Shown: one piece after another, positions 18,317 to 25,640 of the stretch
How the letters are laid out: the number at the start of each line of letters is the position of its first letter
Position numbering within the stretch: the first letter of the stretch is position 1
NCBI RefSeq assembly: GCF_021738965.1
Contig: NZ_JAKKOQ010000001.1
Location: 434,001-498,000 of the forward strand
Source of the DNA: Gordonia zhenghanii
GTDB taxonomy: Bacteria; Actinomycetota; Actinomycetes; Mycobacteriales; Mycobacteriaceae
Direction: 5' to 3'
DNA length: 64,000 bases
The notes under the pieces: generated by a model
The model's input: the letters and a program-made list of their open reading frames with translations, nothing else
What the model was told of the DNA's origin: nothing
Databases searched by the model: none
Program-made: the position numbers and the translations under genes

Positions 18317-19231
18317 GTGAGCACCTCCACACCCTCCTCCCCCGCACCCGTCTCGCCTGCAACCCAGGACGACGATCGGCGGATCGTCTTGACCCTCGGC
18401 TGCCCCGACCGCACCGGCATCGTCGCCGCGATCTCCGGATTCATCGCCGAGATCGGCGGCTGGATCACCGAGGCCCGGTACCACTCGGACGACCAGTCCG
18501 GCTGGTTCTTCACCCGGCAGGCGATCCGCGCAGACAGCGTCGACCTCGACGTCGACGAGCTCCGACGCCGCTTCACCGAGGTGGCCGCGCGGATAGGGCC
18601 GGAGGCCGAGTGGTCGATGACCGACACCGGCGTCGAGAAGTCCGTCGTCCTACTCGTCAGCCGGGACAGCCACTGCCTCATCGATCTGCTCGGTCGCGCC
18701 GAACGCGGCGAGTTCCCGGCCACCATCCGCGCCGTGATCGGCAACCACCGCGACCTCGAAGAGCTGACGACGCGCTTCGGCGTGCCGTTCCACCACATCC
18801 CGTTCCCGGCCGACGGCAAGCCTGCGGCGTTCTCACAGCTGCGCGAACTCGTGGACGGCTACACCCCGGACGCGATCATCCTGGCGCGATTCATGCAGAT
18901 CCTGCCCGCCGACCTCTGCGAGGCGTGGGCGGGACGAGCCGTGAACATCCACCACAGCTTCCTACCGAGCTTCATCGGCGCCCGCCCCTACCACCAGGCG
19001 TTCGACCGGGGCGTCAAACTGATCGGCGCGACGTGCCACTACGTGACCGCCGACCTCGACGCAGGCCCGATCATCGAGCAGGACGTCAGCCGGATCAACC
19101 ACGACTACTCGACCGCGGACATGGTCCGTCAGGGTCGCGACATCGAAGCCCTCGTCCTGTCCCGCGGAGTCCGCTGGCACCTCGAGGACCGCATCCTCGT
19201 CCACGGCCGAAAGACCGTCGTCTTCACCTGA
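18317..19231 (+). CDS. purU: Formyltetrahydrofolate deformylase
   Basis: A 304-residue enzyme hydrolysing 10-formyl-THF to formate and THF, balancing the one-carbon pool. An N-terminal ACT domain ([20 protein letters not shown], about 22-95) precedes the formyltransferase domain ([36 protein letters not shown], with the catalytic Asn and His). The GTG start was chosen over upstream in-frame codons because GGACGG precedes it and the ACT domain begins soon after. It is divergent from deoC (28 bp). Confidence 0.93.
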   Translation: MSTSTPSSPAPVSPATQDDDRRIVLTLGCPDRTGIVAAISGFIAEIGGWITEARYHSDDQSGWFFTRQAIRADSVDLDVDELRRRFTEVAARIGPEAEWSMTDTGVEKSVVLLVSRDSHCLIDLLGRAERGEFPATIRAVIGNHRDLEELTTRFGVPFHHIPFPADGKPAAFSQLRELVDGYTPDAIILARFMQILPADLCEAWAGRAVNIHHSFLPSFIGARPYHQAFDRGVKLIGATCHYVTADLDAGPIIEQDVSRINHDYSTADMVRQGRDIEALVLSRGVRWHLEDRILVHGRKTVVFT

Positions 19232-19232
19232 C

Positions 19233-20342
19233 CTAGATCGAGCAGCCGCCGGACGAGTCGCCGGACGACGTGTTCGACTCCGACGCCGCCTGCATGTTCA
19301 CGTCGTCGCCGGCGAAGCTGAAGTCGACCCCGGTCTTGCCGACCGTGAACTTGTCGACCTTGATCTGCTTGAACAGCGGGCCGAACATCGACTGGGTCAC
19401 CTGATCGACGATCGGCTGGGCGAAGTCGGACGGCAGACCGAACATGAGCGCGGTCGCGTCGGTCACCTGGAAGGAGACGGCTCCGTCGGCCAGCTTGGGC
19501 TTCAGAGTCACAGTGGCGGGGACCGAGATGATCGCGATCGGCACTTCGGTACTCACCTTGATCGTCCCGGCCTGCTCGTCGGCAGTGATCCCGGTGATCT
19601 TCGCGCTCCCCTGGGTCTCCGAACTGTTACTCAGCTCGGTGATCCGGTCGTACGGCAGGATTCCGTTGCCCTCGAGGTGCTGCACCGTTCCGCCGTCGGT
19701 ACTGATGCCTTCGGCCCTCGCGTGCAGGCGCATGTCGGCGGCGTCGCCGTCATTCGTGTCGACCTGAACCCACGGGACGTCGCCGCCGAACACCGACAGC
19801 AGCATCGGTTTACGCGACACGGACACCTCGGTCGACGCACCGGTCAGGTCGCCGAACGCGTTCTCGATACAGCCGGTCACTTTGTTGCGCATGTAGAGCT
19901 CGGTGCCGACGCCCGCGATGATCACGACCAGGACCAGCGCCAGTGCGACGAGCGAATAGGTGCGTCGACGCCGCTTCTTGTCGCCCGCAGGCGCCGAGCG
20001 GGTGACGGGTGCGCTCGGCGGCGGCCCCGCCGGAGTCGTCCCGGTCGGCTCGAACTCGCCGGTTCCCGGCGTCTCGAATTGCTTGGTCGACGGATTCGCC
20101 TGCGAATAGGCGTGCGTCGGGGGTTCCGGCTGGGACTGTGGTGGCTGGGGTGCCTGGGCCTGGGCCTGGGCCTGGACACGGTTCTGGTCGATCGGACCGG
20201 TGACGACCTCACCCGTGGGGGTCTCTTCGGACTCGGGGGCAGGATCGGGCGTTGCGCCCAGCTCGTTCTCGTCCTCGCGGTTCTGATCCGCGCGGTTCTC
20301 GTCCTCGCGGTTCTGATCCGCGCGGTTCTCGTCTTCTGTCAC
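19233..20342 (-). CDS. Membrane-anchored DUF2993 (LmeA-like) protein
   Basis: A 369-residue protein. The N-terminal 120 residues are acidic, then Pro/Gln-rich and probably disordered. A single TM helix (about 131-150, SLVALALVLVVIIAGVGTEL) follows KKRRRR, so the C-terminal DUF2993 domain faces outward. That domain begins VTGCIENAFGDLTGASTEVSV; relatives such as LmeA act in lipomannan elongation. It corresponds to Rv0479c. The GTG start overlaps the stop of the upstream nitrilase gene. Two exact 30-bp repeats encode the extreme N-terminus. Confidence 0.8.
   Translation of the reverse strand: MTEDENRADQNREDENRADQNREDENELGATPDPAPESEETPTGEVVTGPIDQNRVQAQAQAQAPQPPQSQPEPPTHAYSQANPSTKQFETPGTGEFEPTGTTPAGPPPSAPVTRSAPAGDKKRRRRTYSLVALALVLVVIIAGVGTELYMRNKVTGCIENAFGDLTGASTEVSVSRKPMLLSVFGGDVPWVQVDTNDGDAADMRLHARAEGISTDGGTVQHLEGNGILPYDRITELSNSSETQGSAKITGITADEQAGTIKVSTEVPIAIISVPATVTLKPKLADGAVSFQVTDATALMFGLPSDFAQPIVDQVTQSMFGPLFKQIKVDKFTVGKTGVDFSFAGDDVNMQAASESNTSSGDSSGGCSI
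20265..20334 (-). repeat. 30-bp tandem repeat, 2.3 copies, in the DUF2993 gene
   Basis: Two identical 30-bp units (20265-20294 and 20295-20324) and a partial third encode the decapeptide DENRADQNRE twice near the N-terminus. The unit is a multiple of three, so copy-number change keeps the frame. Confidence 0.85.
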
Positions 20343-21160
20343 TTCGCATCCGTCCCATCCAGTCGGGGAATGTCCCGGCGGTTGGCGAGCGTCGCCAGCG
20401 CCGTACGCGCCTTGTCGGTCCGGGACAGATCGAGATCGTGCAGATCAACCCGCTCGCCGGAATCGTAGTCGGCGACAACGCTACCGAACGGATCTGAGAT
20501 TCGGCTATGCCCAATCCCGGTGGGCGCTGAGGATTCCCGGACTGCGGCATCGGCAGGCGACGCCTGGCCGACCGCTGCGACGTAGGACACCGAGTCCAGC
20601 GCCCGCGCCGACGCAAGCAACTGCCACTGCGCGAGCTTTCCGGGGCCTGCCCCCCACGACGCAGGCACGACGACGAGCTGCGCCCCGCGTCGAGCGAGTT
20701 CGGTGAACAACTCGGGGAAGCGGATGTCGTAGCACGTGGCCACCCCGATCCGGTGCTCACCGAGGTCGAAGACGAGCGGCTCGTCGCCCGCCGCGATCGT
20801 GTCGGACTCACGGAACCCGAATGCATCGAACAAATGAATCTTGTCGTAGGCCAGTCGCTGGAGTCCCGGCCGGGCCACCACGAGCGTGTTGCGGATCCGG
20901 CCGTCTGGCGACGGTGTGAACATTCCGGCGACGACGGTCACACCGGTCTCGTCGGCGACGCCGGAGACCCCGGACGCCCAGGGACCGTCCAGGGGTTGTG
21001 CGACGTTGCGCAACGACACACCGAACCGGCACATCGACGCCTCGGGGAACACGATCAGCTCGGCGCCGTCGCGGGCCGCGCGCCGCGTCTCTTCGACTAT
21101 CCGCGTCAGGTTCGCCTGGGGATCGGTCCCGGTGGAAATCTGGGCCATTGCGAGTCGCAC
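20339..21160 (-). CDS. Carbon-nitrogen hydrolase (nitrilase superfamily)
   Basis: A 273-residue nitrilase-superfamily amidase. The catalytic triad is visible: Glu40 (VFPEAS), Lys107 (YDKIHLFD) and Cys143 (GVATCYDIRFPELF). It is closest in appearance to Nit/omega-amidase-like enzymes and corresponds to Rv0480c, but the substrate is unknown. It is coupled to the downstream DUF2993 gene (GTGA). Its natural upstream partner gene is split by the ISL3 element, so its transcription may be altered. Confidence 0.88.
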   Translation of the reverse strand: MRLAMAQISTGTDPQANLTRIVEETRRAARDGAELIVFPEASMCRFGVSLRNVAQPLDGPWASGVSGVADETGVTVVAGMFTPSPDGRIRNTLVVARPGLQRLAYDKIHLFDAFGFRESDTIAAGDEPLVFDLGEHRIGVATCYDIRFPELFTELARRGAQLVVVPASWGAGPGKLAQWQLLASARALDSVSYVAAVGQASPADAAVRESSAPTGIGHSRISDPFGSVVADYDSGERVDLHDLDLSRTDKARTALATLANRRDIPRLDGTDAK

Positions 21161-21190
21161 GCGACCTCCTTCTCGAGACGAGTCGTTCTG

Positions 21191-21767
21191 TCAGCGCTGA
21201 TAGCGCGTGGATCCTTCCGGTCCGCTCGTCGAACTCACCAGCTTCGCGAAGCAATGGTCCTTGTCGAGGGACTGACTCGCACACCACGACAATGCCTGCT
21301 TCGGATTCGCGAACGGCTGGGCCGACACGATGATCCACCAGTTCGGGCTGGAGAAGACGGGCCAGTCCGACGACCGAAGCAGTTTAACGTTCGGGTAGCG
21401 GGCCTTCATGCTCTCGTACTCGGCGAGGATCGACTGGTTGTCCCACGTCCGCCCCTCGGCCACGACTCCAGGCCATTTGGCGCTCACCTGGGCCACCCAC
21501 CGTCCGTCGTAGTCGGCCCGGACGGCTGCGGTGTCGATCTGCGACTGCGACGCGATCGTCGAAGCGGCGTCCGCCTCCGGATCGGTGACGACCGTCGGCG
21601 GCGTCGTGTCGGTGGCCTGCTGTGTCTCGACGGTCTCGACGGCCGTCGCGGGGTCGGTCTGATCGTCGGAGTTCGCGACCTTCACCCAGATCACGACGGC
21701 GGCGACGACCAGGGCGAGGACGCACGCGATCGCGAGTCCGATCGCGATGCCGCGAGCCACGTTCGAG
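21191..21767 (-). pseudogene. C-terminal part of a membrane protein split by the ISL3 element
   Basis: This part encodes SNVARGIAIGLAIACVLALV (TM helix), an acidic Thr-rich linker and an extracytoplasmic domain with WPVFSSPNWWIIVSAQPFAN and a Cys pair (SWCASQSLDKDHCF). Its own N-terminus is missing here. The first 38 codons lie at 25479-25593, beyond the mobile element. Joining 25593-25479 to 21759-21191 gives an uninterrupted 228-codon frame. On the present chromosome the frame remains open into the element, where an ATG at 21862 preceded by GAGG could start a 223-residue chimera. Confidence 0.85.
21760..21767. repeat. Left 8-bp target-site duplication (CGTTCGAG)
   Basis: Identical to 25479-25486 and placed immediately outside the outer left end. 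Eight base pairs is the target duplication length usual for the ISL3 family. Confidence 0.92.
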
Positions 21768-21792
21768 GGCTCTTCCCAGATGAGGGTGTAGG
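21768..21792. repeat. Outer left inverted repeat (IRL)
   Basis: A 25-bp terminal repeat starting GGCTCTTCCCAG and ending GGGTGTAGG. It pairs with 25454-25478 at 20 of 25 positions. GGCTCTTC is typical of ISL3-family ends. Confidence 0.88.
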
Positions 21793-21933
21793 TCGGCCGG
21801 GCGCGTCGGTCCGCAGATAGACGTCGAGATCTCCCGACGATGGAGGTTCCTACGCCATCCATCGGAAAGACCTCGACGTGTCCGACGCTACCCTGCCGGC
21901 CGGCTTCGGCCGCCCTGACCTGACCGCCTTCGC
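21768..21933 (+). repeat. Truncated ISL3 left end with first codons of a transposase
   Basis: This 166-bp stretch is near-identical to 24040-24206 of the complete ISL3 copy, differing at scattered positions. It includes a GTG at 21878 that starts 19 transposase codons (VSDATLPAGFGRPDLTAFA) before homology ends; the frame stops at 21955. Its terminal repeat begins GGCTCTTCCCAG and matches the outer right end better than the inner left end does. Confidence 0.88.
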
Positions 21934-22161
21934 GTCTTATCCCAATCGCCTCTGATCGGGTCTGCTGATCCTCTCGACGAGAACGCAGCGACATCACAGC
22001 CACCCAACCCCGACCGTCCGGGAAGCCGGGACACGTCACATGGCCTGTGCTGCGGGCGTGTCGAGTGGGTCGTCCAGGGGCGACGCAGGAGCGTCGACGC
22101 GACGTGCTGAGAGGTGGTTTTAGTCGAGCACTAGCACACCGGCTACAGGCGTGGCGATAGG
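21934..22161. other. Noncoding spacer inside the element
   Basis: This 228-bp stretch lies between the truncated left end and the regulator stop codon. No gene, tRNA or convincing att site is seen. It contains TCTTATCCCAATCG (21934-21947), whose ATCCCAATCG also occurs in the right inverted repeat; this may be a trace of another end or chance. Confidence 0.5.
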
Positions 22162-23103
22162 TCAGGAACGGCGTCGCTCCCTACGCAGGAGGGAGCGCAG
22201 AGTCTCGGCGTTCGCGTAGCCGACCCGTAGCGCGATCTCGGCGGAGGTGAGGTCCGTGGTTGCTGAGAGGTGCCGAGCTCGTTCGATGCGAAGCCGTTGG
22301 ACGAAGCCGAGCGGAGTGAGGTTGAGCGCCGCACGGACTCGTCGTTCGAGGGTGCGCCGGCTGGTGCCGAGCGACTGCGCGACGAAGGCGACGTTGAACG
22401 GTTCGTCCAGGCGGGCGCGCACGAAGCGTTCGAACTCGACGACGATCGGGTCCTCGTGCCGGAGATGTTCGTAGGCGACGAAGGCCGCCTGCGACGGGCG
22501 CTCGTCGATGATGAGGAGCTTGGCGACATGTTGGGCCAGGTCGGGGCTGATCGATCGCACGAGTGAGAGCGCGAGGTCGATGTGGGCGAACGCGGCGCCG
22601 GCGGTGACGAGGTTCCCGTCGACCACGACCATGGTGTCGAGATCGAGGGCGACGGTCGGATAGCGCTTCAGGAACTCCGGCCCCAGGAACCAGCTGGTCG
22701 TCGCCCGCCGATGATGCATCCGTCCGGTCTCGGCGACAGCGAACACGCCGGTGCACGCCGCGGCGATCCGGGTGGTCGCCTCGTCGAGGCGCCCGAGCGA
22801 GGCGATGACCGAACGAGCATCTCGGCTGTGGAGGGCGTCGTTGGTAGCGGCGGCCGTAAGGGTTCCAAGCGCAGGGACGACGACCACGTCGAACTCTGCG
22901 GACTCCGACAGCGGGTGGTCCACCGACAGGGTCATCGATGCCGTCGTGGTCACTCGCCGTTTCGGTCCGAGGATGGCGAGTTGGATCGGGTCGATCCGCG
23001 GGTCGACATCGCGGCGGGCTCCGTCGGCCACCCGCACGATGTCGATGATCGACGCGATAGCCGAACCGAAGCAGCCGTCGATCGCGATCAGTCCGATACG
23101 CAT
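22162..23103 (-). CDS. GlxA-type AraC-family regulator (DJ-1/PfpI + AraC HTH), transposon cargo
   Basis: A 313-residue regulator. The N-terminal DJ-1/PfpI-like domain (about 1-170; MRIGLIAIDGCFGSAIASII, VVVVPALGTL, AAACTGVFAVAETG) is followed by an AraC double helix-turn-helix (about 225-313; VAFVAQSLGTSRRTLERRVR, LTSAEIALRVGYANAETLR). Such GATase-like AraC regulators usually act on adjacent divergent genes. The ATG at 23103 was chosen because the domain starts there. A 107-bp spacer separates it from the divergent monooxygenase gene. It lies inside the ISL3 element. Confidence 0.85.
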   Translation of the reverse strand: MRIGLIAIDGCFGSAIASIIDIVRVADGARRDVDPRIDPIQLAILGPKRRVTTTASMTLSVDHPLSESAEFDVVVVPALGTLTAAATNDALHSRDARSVIASLGRLDEATTRIAAACTGVFAVAETGRMHHRRATTSWFLGPEFLKRYPTVALDLDTMVVVDGNLVTAGAAFAHIDLALSLVRSISPDLAQHVAKLLIIDERPSQAAFVAYEHLRHEDPIVVEFERFVRARLDEPFNVAFVAQSLGTSRRTLERRVRAALNLTPLGFVQRLRIERARHLSATTDLTSAEIALRVGYANAETLRSLLRRERRRS

Positions 23104-23210
23104 GACGTAAACAATAGCAATACTGCCGTATACGCCACTTCCCACCGGCCCTCGCTCGTCATACGCTGAACTCGTCCCACGAAGAACCCCGATTTCAAGG
23201 AGAGTCCCTC

Positions 23211-23522
23211 ATGTCCACACCCGCATCACTTCCGTATGCCTTCGTCGCCAAGATCGTCGCGGCCGATGGACAGCACGACGCGCTCGCCGATCTGCTCGGC
23301 GGCGCTGTCGCACTCGCCAACGAAGAAGCAGGAACGATTGTCTGGTTCGCGGTCAGGACCCACGCCGACACCTTCTGGATCTTCGATGCATTCCCCGACG
23401 AGGCCGCTCGCGACGCCCACGCCAACGGCGCCATCGTCGCAGCCCTGATGGCCAACCAGCACCTCCTCGGCGCAGCACCCGAGATCCTGGCGGCCGACGT
23501 CCTCGCGTCCAAGCTCCCGTAG
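23211..23522 (+). CDS. Antibiotic-biosynthesis-monooxygenase (ABM) domain protein, transposon cargo
   Basis: A 103-residue single-domain ABM/YgiN-like ferredoxin-fold protein: AFVAKIVAADGQHDALADLL, TIVWFAVRTHADTFWIFDAF and HANGAIVAALMANQHLLG are typical. Relatives are cofactor-free quinol monooxygenases or small-molecule detoxifiers; the substrate here is unknown. AAGGAGAG lies 8-10 nt upstream of the ATG. It is divergent from the GlxA-type regulator, its likely controller, and both are carried by the ISL3 element. Confidence 0.85.
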   Translation: MSTPASLPYAFVAKIVAADGQHDALADLLGGAVALANEEAGTIVWFAVRTHADTFWIFDAFPDEAARDAHANGAIVAALMANQHLLGAAPEILAADVLASKLP

Positions 23523-23748
23523 TCCGCCAACGCACGAGACGATCGCGCCCCGCCGAGCCGTCGCCAGGTCGCGACGCAACGCCATGCTGCGTTGCCGAGC
23601 GGTGCGAGGCCTATCGGCACACGGACAGGATGCCGGCCGCGAGTGCTCAGCCGGCGAGGGGTCCGTCGCAGAGGAGAGCGACGTCGGTGTCGGGCAGAGC
23701 CGTGAGGCCAGCGCATCGCGCGACCACCCGAACCGAACCGCCCCTGCC

Positions 23749-23884
23749 CTGCGTTTCCGCAGGTCAGGGGCTGTTCGCCGGAGCCGCCTGTCGGAATCGA
23801 ACCGACGACCTAATCACGTCGGCTTTGCGTCTATCGCTTGATGCGCCCACTGGGCGAACGAGCCTCTGACCTGCGCAAACGCCG
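23749..23884. repeat. Imperfect ~33-bp inverted repeat flanking the tRNA fragment
   Basis: The left arm (23749-23781) contains GCGTTTCCGCAGGTCAGGGG and the right arm (23850-23884), on the other strand, GCGTTTGCGCAGGTCAGAGG; both continue into GTTCGCC. The arms match at almost every position over about 30 bp and are separated by about 68 bp carrying the tRNA fragment. Confidence 0.75.
23780..23815 (-). pseudogene. tRNA 3' fragment (T-arm and 3' acceptor strand)
   Basis: On the minus strand a complete T-arm (GTCGG-TTCGATT-CCGAC, 23790-23806) is followed by the acceptor strand AGGCGGC and TCC, as in actinobacterial tRNA-Thr-like genes. No D-arm, convincing anticodon arm or 5' acceptor strand is found upstream. 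The tail reads CCG rather than CCA. It looks like the 3' end of a tRNA gene displaced by recombination. Confidence 0.65.
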
Positions 23885-24149
23885 AGCGTGGGGGACGCCG
23901 CCATCCGGTGGTGACCGACGACGATCGACCAGTACCGACCGTTTCACCGGAGCTTGCGGCGGCGTCGAAGCCGAGCAAGCTCCATTCCTTTAGCTCACCG
24001 CGCCCTCCTCCGGTCCCGTCGTCGTCGAAGACGTTTCAGGGGTCTTCTCAGATGACGGTGTAGGTCGGCCGGGCGCGTCGATCCGCAGATAGACGTCGAG
24101 GTCTCCCGACGACGGAGGTTCCTACGCCATCCATCCGAAAGACCTCGAC

Positions 24150-25475
24150 GTGTCCGACGCTACCCCGCCGGCCGGCTTCGGCCGCCCTGACCTGACCGCC
24201 TTCGCTCGACTCGACGGCCTCGGTCTGAGCGTGACCGGACAACGACTTGAACCGGATCGTGCGGTCCTCGCGTGCCGCGTGGTGGAACCAGATCCGTGGT
24301 GCCGACGGTGCGGCAGCGAAGGCGCTGCTCGTGACACCGTGATCCGGCGGTTGGCCCACGAGCCGCTGGGCTGGCGACCGACCGTGCTGGAAGTTGTAGT
24401 GCGCCGCTACCGCTGTGCCGACTGCGGACACGTGTGGCGCCAAGACACCAGCGCCGCGGCGGAGCCACGCGCGAAGCTCTCGCGCACCGGGCTGCGGTGG
24501 GCGCTGGAAGGGATCGTGGTCGCACACCTCACCGTCGCCCGTGTCGCCGAGGGACTCGGGGTCGCGTGGGACACCGCCAACAACGCGGTCCTGGCTGAAG
24601 GCAAGCGGCTGCTGATCAACGACCCCACGCGGTTTGAGGCCGTGAAGGTCATTGGCGTTGATGAGCACGTCTGGCGCCACACCAGGCGTGGCGACAAGTA
24701 CGTCACCGTGATCATCGACCTCACCCCGGTCCGCGATGGCGCCGGCCCAGCAAGGCTGCTGGACATGGTCGAGGGCCGGTCGAAGGCGGCGTTCAAGACC
24801 TGGCTCGCCGACCGCGACGACGCCTTCCGTGACGCGGTCGAGGTGGTCGCGATGGACGGCTTCACCGGGTTCAAGACCGCCGCTGCAGAGGAGATCCCGG
24901 ACGCGGTCACGGTGATGGATCCCTTCCACGTCGTGCGCCTGGCCGGTGACGCCCTCGACAGGTGCCGGCGCCGGGTCCAACTCGCGATCCACGGGCACCG
25001 TGGGTTCAGAGACGACCCGCTCTACAAGTCGCGGCGCACGCTGCACACCGGCGCGGACCTGCTCACCGACAAGCAGAGCGACAGGCTACGCGCGCTGTTC
25101 GTTGATGACGCTCACGTCGAGGTCGAGGCGGCCTGGGGTGTCTACCAGCGCATGATCGCCGCCTATCGCCACGAGGACCGGCAACGTGGCCGCGAGCTCA
25201 TGGAGAAGCTGATCACCGACCTCAGCGCCGGCGTCCCCAAGGTGCTCACCGAGCTCACCACCCTGGGCCGGACCCTGAAGAAGCGAGCCGCCGACGTGCT
25301 CGCCTACTTCGAACGACCCGGCACCAGCAACGGGCCGACCGAGGCGCTCAACGGACGGCTCGAACACCTGCGCGGCTCCGCACTCGGGTTCCGCAACCTG
25401 ACCAACTACATCGCCCGAAGCCTGCTCGAGACCGGCGGCTTCAGACCCCAACTCCTACACCCCCGATTGGGATGA
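24150..25475 (+). CDS. ISL3-family transposase
   Basis: A 441-residue DDE transposase. An N-terminal zinc finger has Cys51/Cys54 and Cys89/Cys92 (CRRCGSEG, CADCGHVW), then a helix-turn-helix. The catalytic triad is Asp171 (VIGVDEHVW), Asp236 (VVAMDGFTGF) and Glu398 (GTSNGPTEALNGRLEHLRG). Length and motifs are intact, so it is probably active. The start is GTG; the same start context occurs in the truncated copy at 21878. It stops 3 bp before the end of the element. Confidence 0.94.
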   Translation: MSDATPPAGFGRPDLTAFARLDGLGLSVTGQRLEPDRAVLACRVVEPDPWCRRCGSEGAARDTVIRRLAHEPLGWRPTVLEVVVRRYRCADCGHVWRQDTSAAAEPRAKLSRTGLRWALEGIVVAHLTVARVAEGLGVAWDTANNAVLAEGKRLLINDPTRFEAVKVIGVDEHVWRHTRRGDKYVTVIIDLTPVRDGAGPARLLDMVEGRSKAAFKTWLADRDDAFRDAVEVVAMDGFTGFKTAAAEEIPDAVTVMDPFHVVRLAGDALDRCRRRVQLAIHGHRGFRDDPLYKSRRTLHTGADLLTDKQSDRLRALFVDDAHVEVEAAWGVYQRMIAAYRHEDRQRGRELMEKLITDLSAGVPKVLTELTTLGRTLKKRAADVLAYFERPGTSNGPTEALNGRLEHLRGSALGFRNLTNYIARSLLETGGFRPQLLHPRLG

Positions 25476-25478
25476 GCC
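25454..25478. repeat. Right inverted repeat (IRR)
   Basis: On the minus strand it reads GGCTCATCCCAATCG then GGGGTGTAGG, matching the outer left end at 20 of 25 positions. It is followed directly by the duplication CGTTCGAG. Confidence 0.88.
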
Positions 25479-25486
25479 CGTTCGAG
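25479..25486. repeat. Right 8-bp target-site duplication (CGTTCGAG)
   Basis: Exact copy of 21760-21767, abutting the right end of the element. Confidence 0.92.
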
Positions 25487-25593
25487 TTGCGCGGCGGCGG
25501 ACCGTAGGGATATTGGCCGGTCTGGGGATACTGGCCGTTCTGGGGATACTGGCCGTACGGGTACGGCTGCTGACCGCGATCTGGCCTCGACAT
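25479..25593 (-). pseudogene. N-terminal part of the membrane protein split by the ISL3 element
   Basis: It starts at an ATG and encodes MSRPDRGQQPYPYGQYPQNG followed by two further GQYPQ-type repeats and PPPRNSN, a Pro/Gln/Tyr-rich cytoplasmic tail typical of actinobacterial single-pass membrane proteins. Reading into the element adds 12 foreign residues and stops at 25441. Joined to 21759-21191 it restores a 227-residue protein. It lies 47 bp after the DUF2505 gene on the same strand, where Rv0481c-Rv0480c homologues would otherwise be contiguous. Confidence 0.85.
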
Positions 25594-25640
25594 GGGCTAA
25601 TCGTAGTCACCCGACGGCCGGTTATGGCCGTCTCGCCGGA

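Larger units (their letters stand above)
23523..24039. other. Noncoding segment between cargo genes and complete ISL3 copy
   Basis: A 517-bp stretch without a credible protein gene. It holds the tRNA 3' fragment and the flanking inverted repeat listed separately. Short frames through it, with residues like ESNRRPNH or CRNRTDDL, are artefacts of translating tRNA sequence. A long inverted repeat fits a junction left by an earlier recombination. Confidence 0.6.
21768..25478. mobile_element. 3.7-kb ISL3-family composite transposon-like element with cargo
   Basis: The element is 3711 bp. Its outer ends are inverted repeats with 20 of 25 positions matching, both starting GGCTC and ending GGGTGTAGG, and it is bracketed by the exact 8-bp duplication CGTTCGAG. 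Inside, in order, are a 166-bp fragment of an ISL3 left end, a spacer, a GlxA-type regulator (minus), a monooxygenase-fold gene (plus), a noncoding segment with a tRNA 3' fragment, and a complete ISL3 copy (24040-25478) in the same orientation as the fragment. The inner left end has no matching duplication of its own. It interrupts a membrane-protein gene that reconstructs perfectly on removal. Confidence 0.88.
24040..25478 (+). mobile_element. Complete ISL3-family insertion sequence
   Basis: This 1439-bp copy has the transposase between a left end (GGGTCTTCTCAG...GGTGTAGG, 24040-24064) and the right end (25454-25478). The inner left end matches the right end at 17 of 25 positions, fewer than the outer left end. 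The 8 bp before it (ACGTTTCA) do not match the duplication at 25479, so this copy did not insert here alone. Confidence 0.88.

Noticed and set aside
23584..23869. Short plus-strand frames with residues like LSESNRRPNH and CRNRTDDLITSA
   Set aside because: These are typical false proteins from translating the T-arm of a tRNA sequence; no ribosome binding site or domain.
24032..24039. Possible separate insertion of the inner ISL3 copy
   Set aside because: The 8 bp before the inner left end (ACGTTTCA) do not match the 8 bp after the right end (CGTTCGAG).
24048..25046. 332-residue minus-strand frame over the ISL3 copy
   Set aside because: Antisense shadow of the transposase; its end merely shares the left-end sequence with the frame at 21191.
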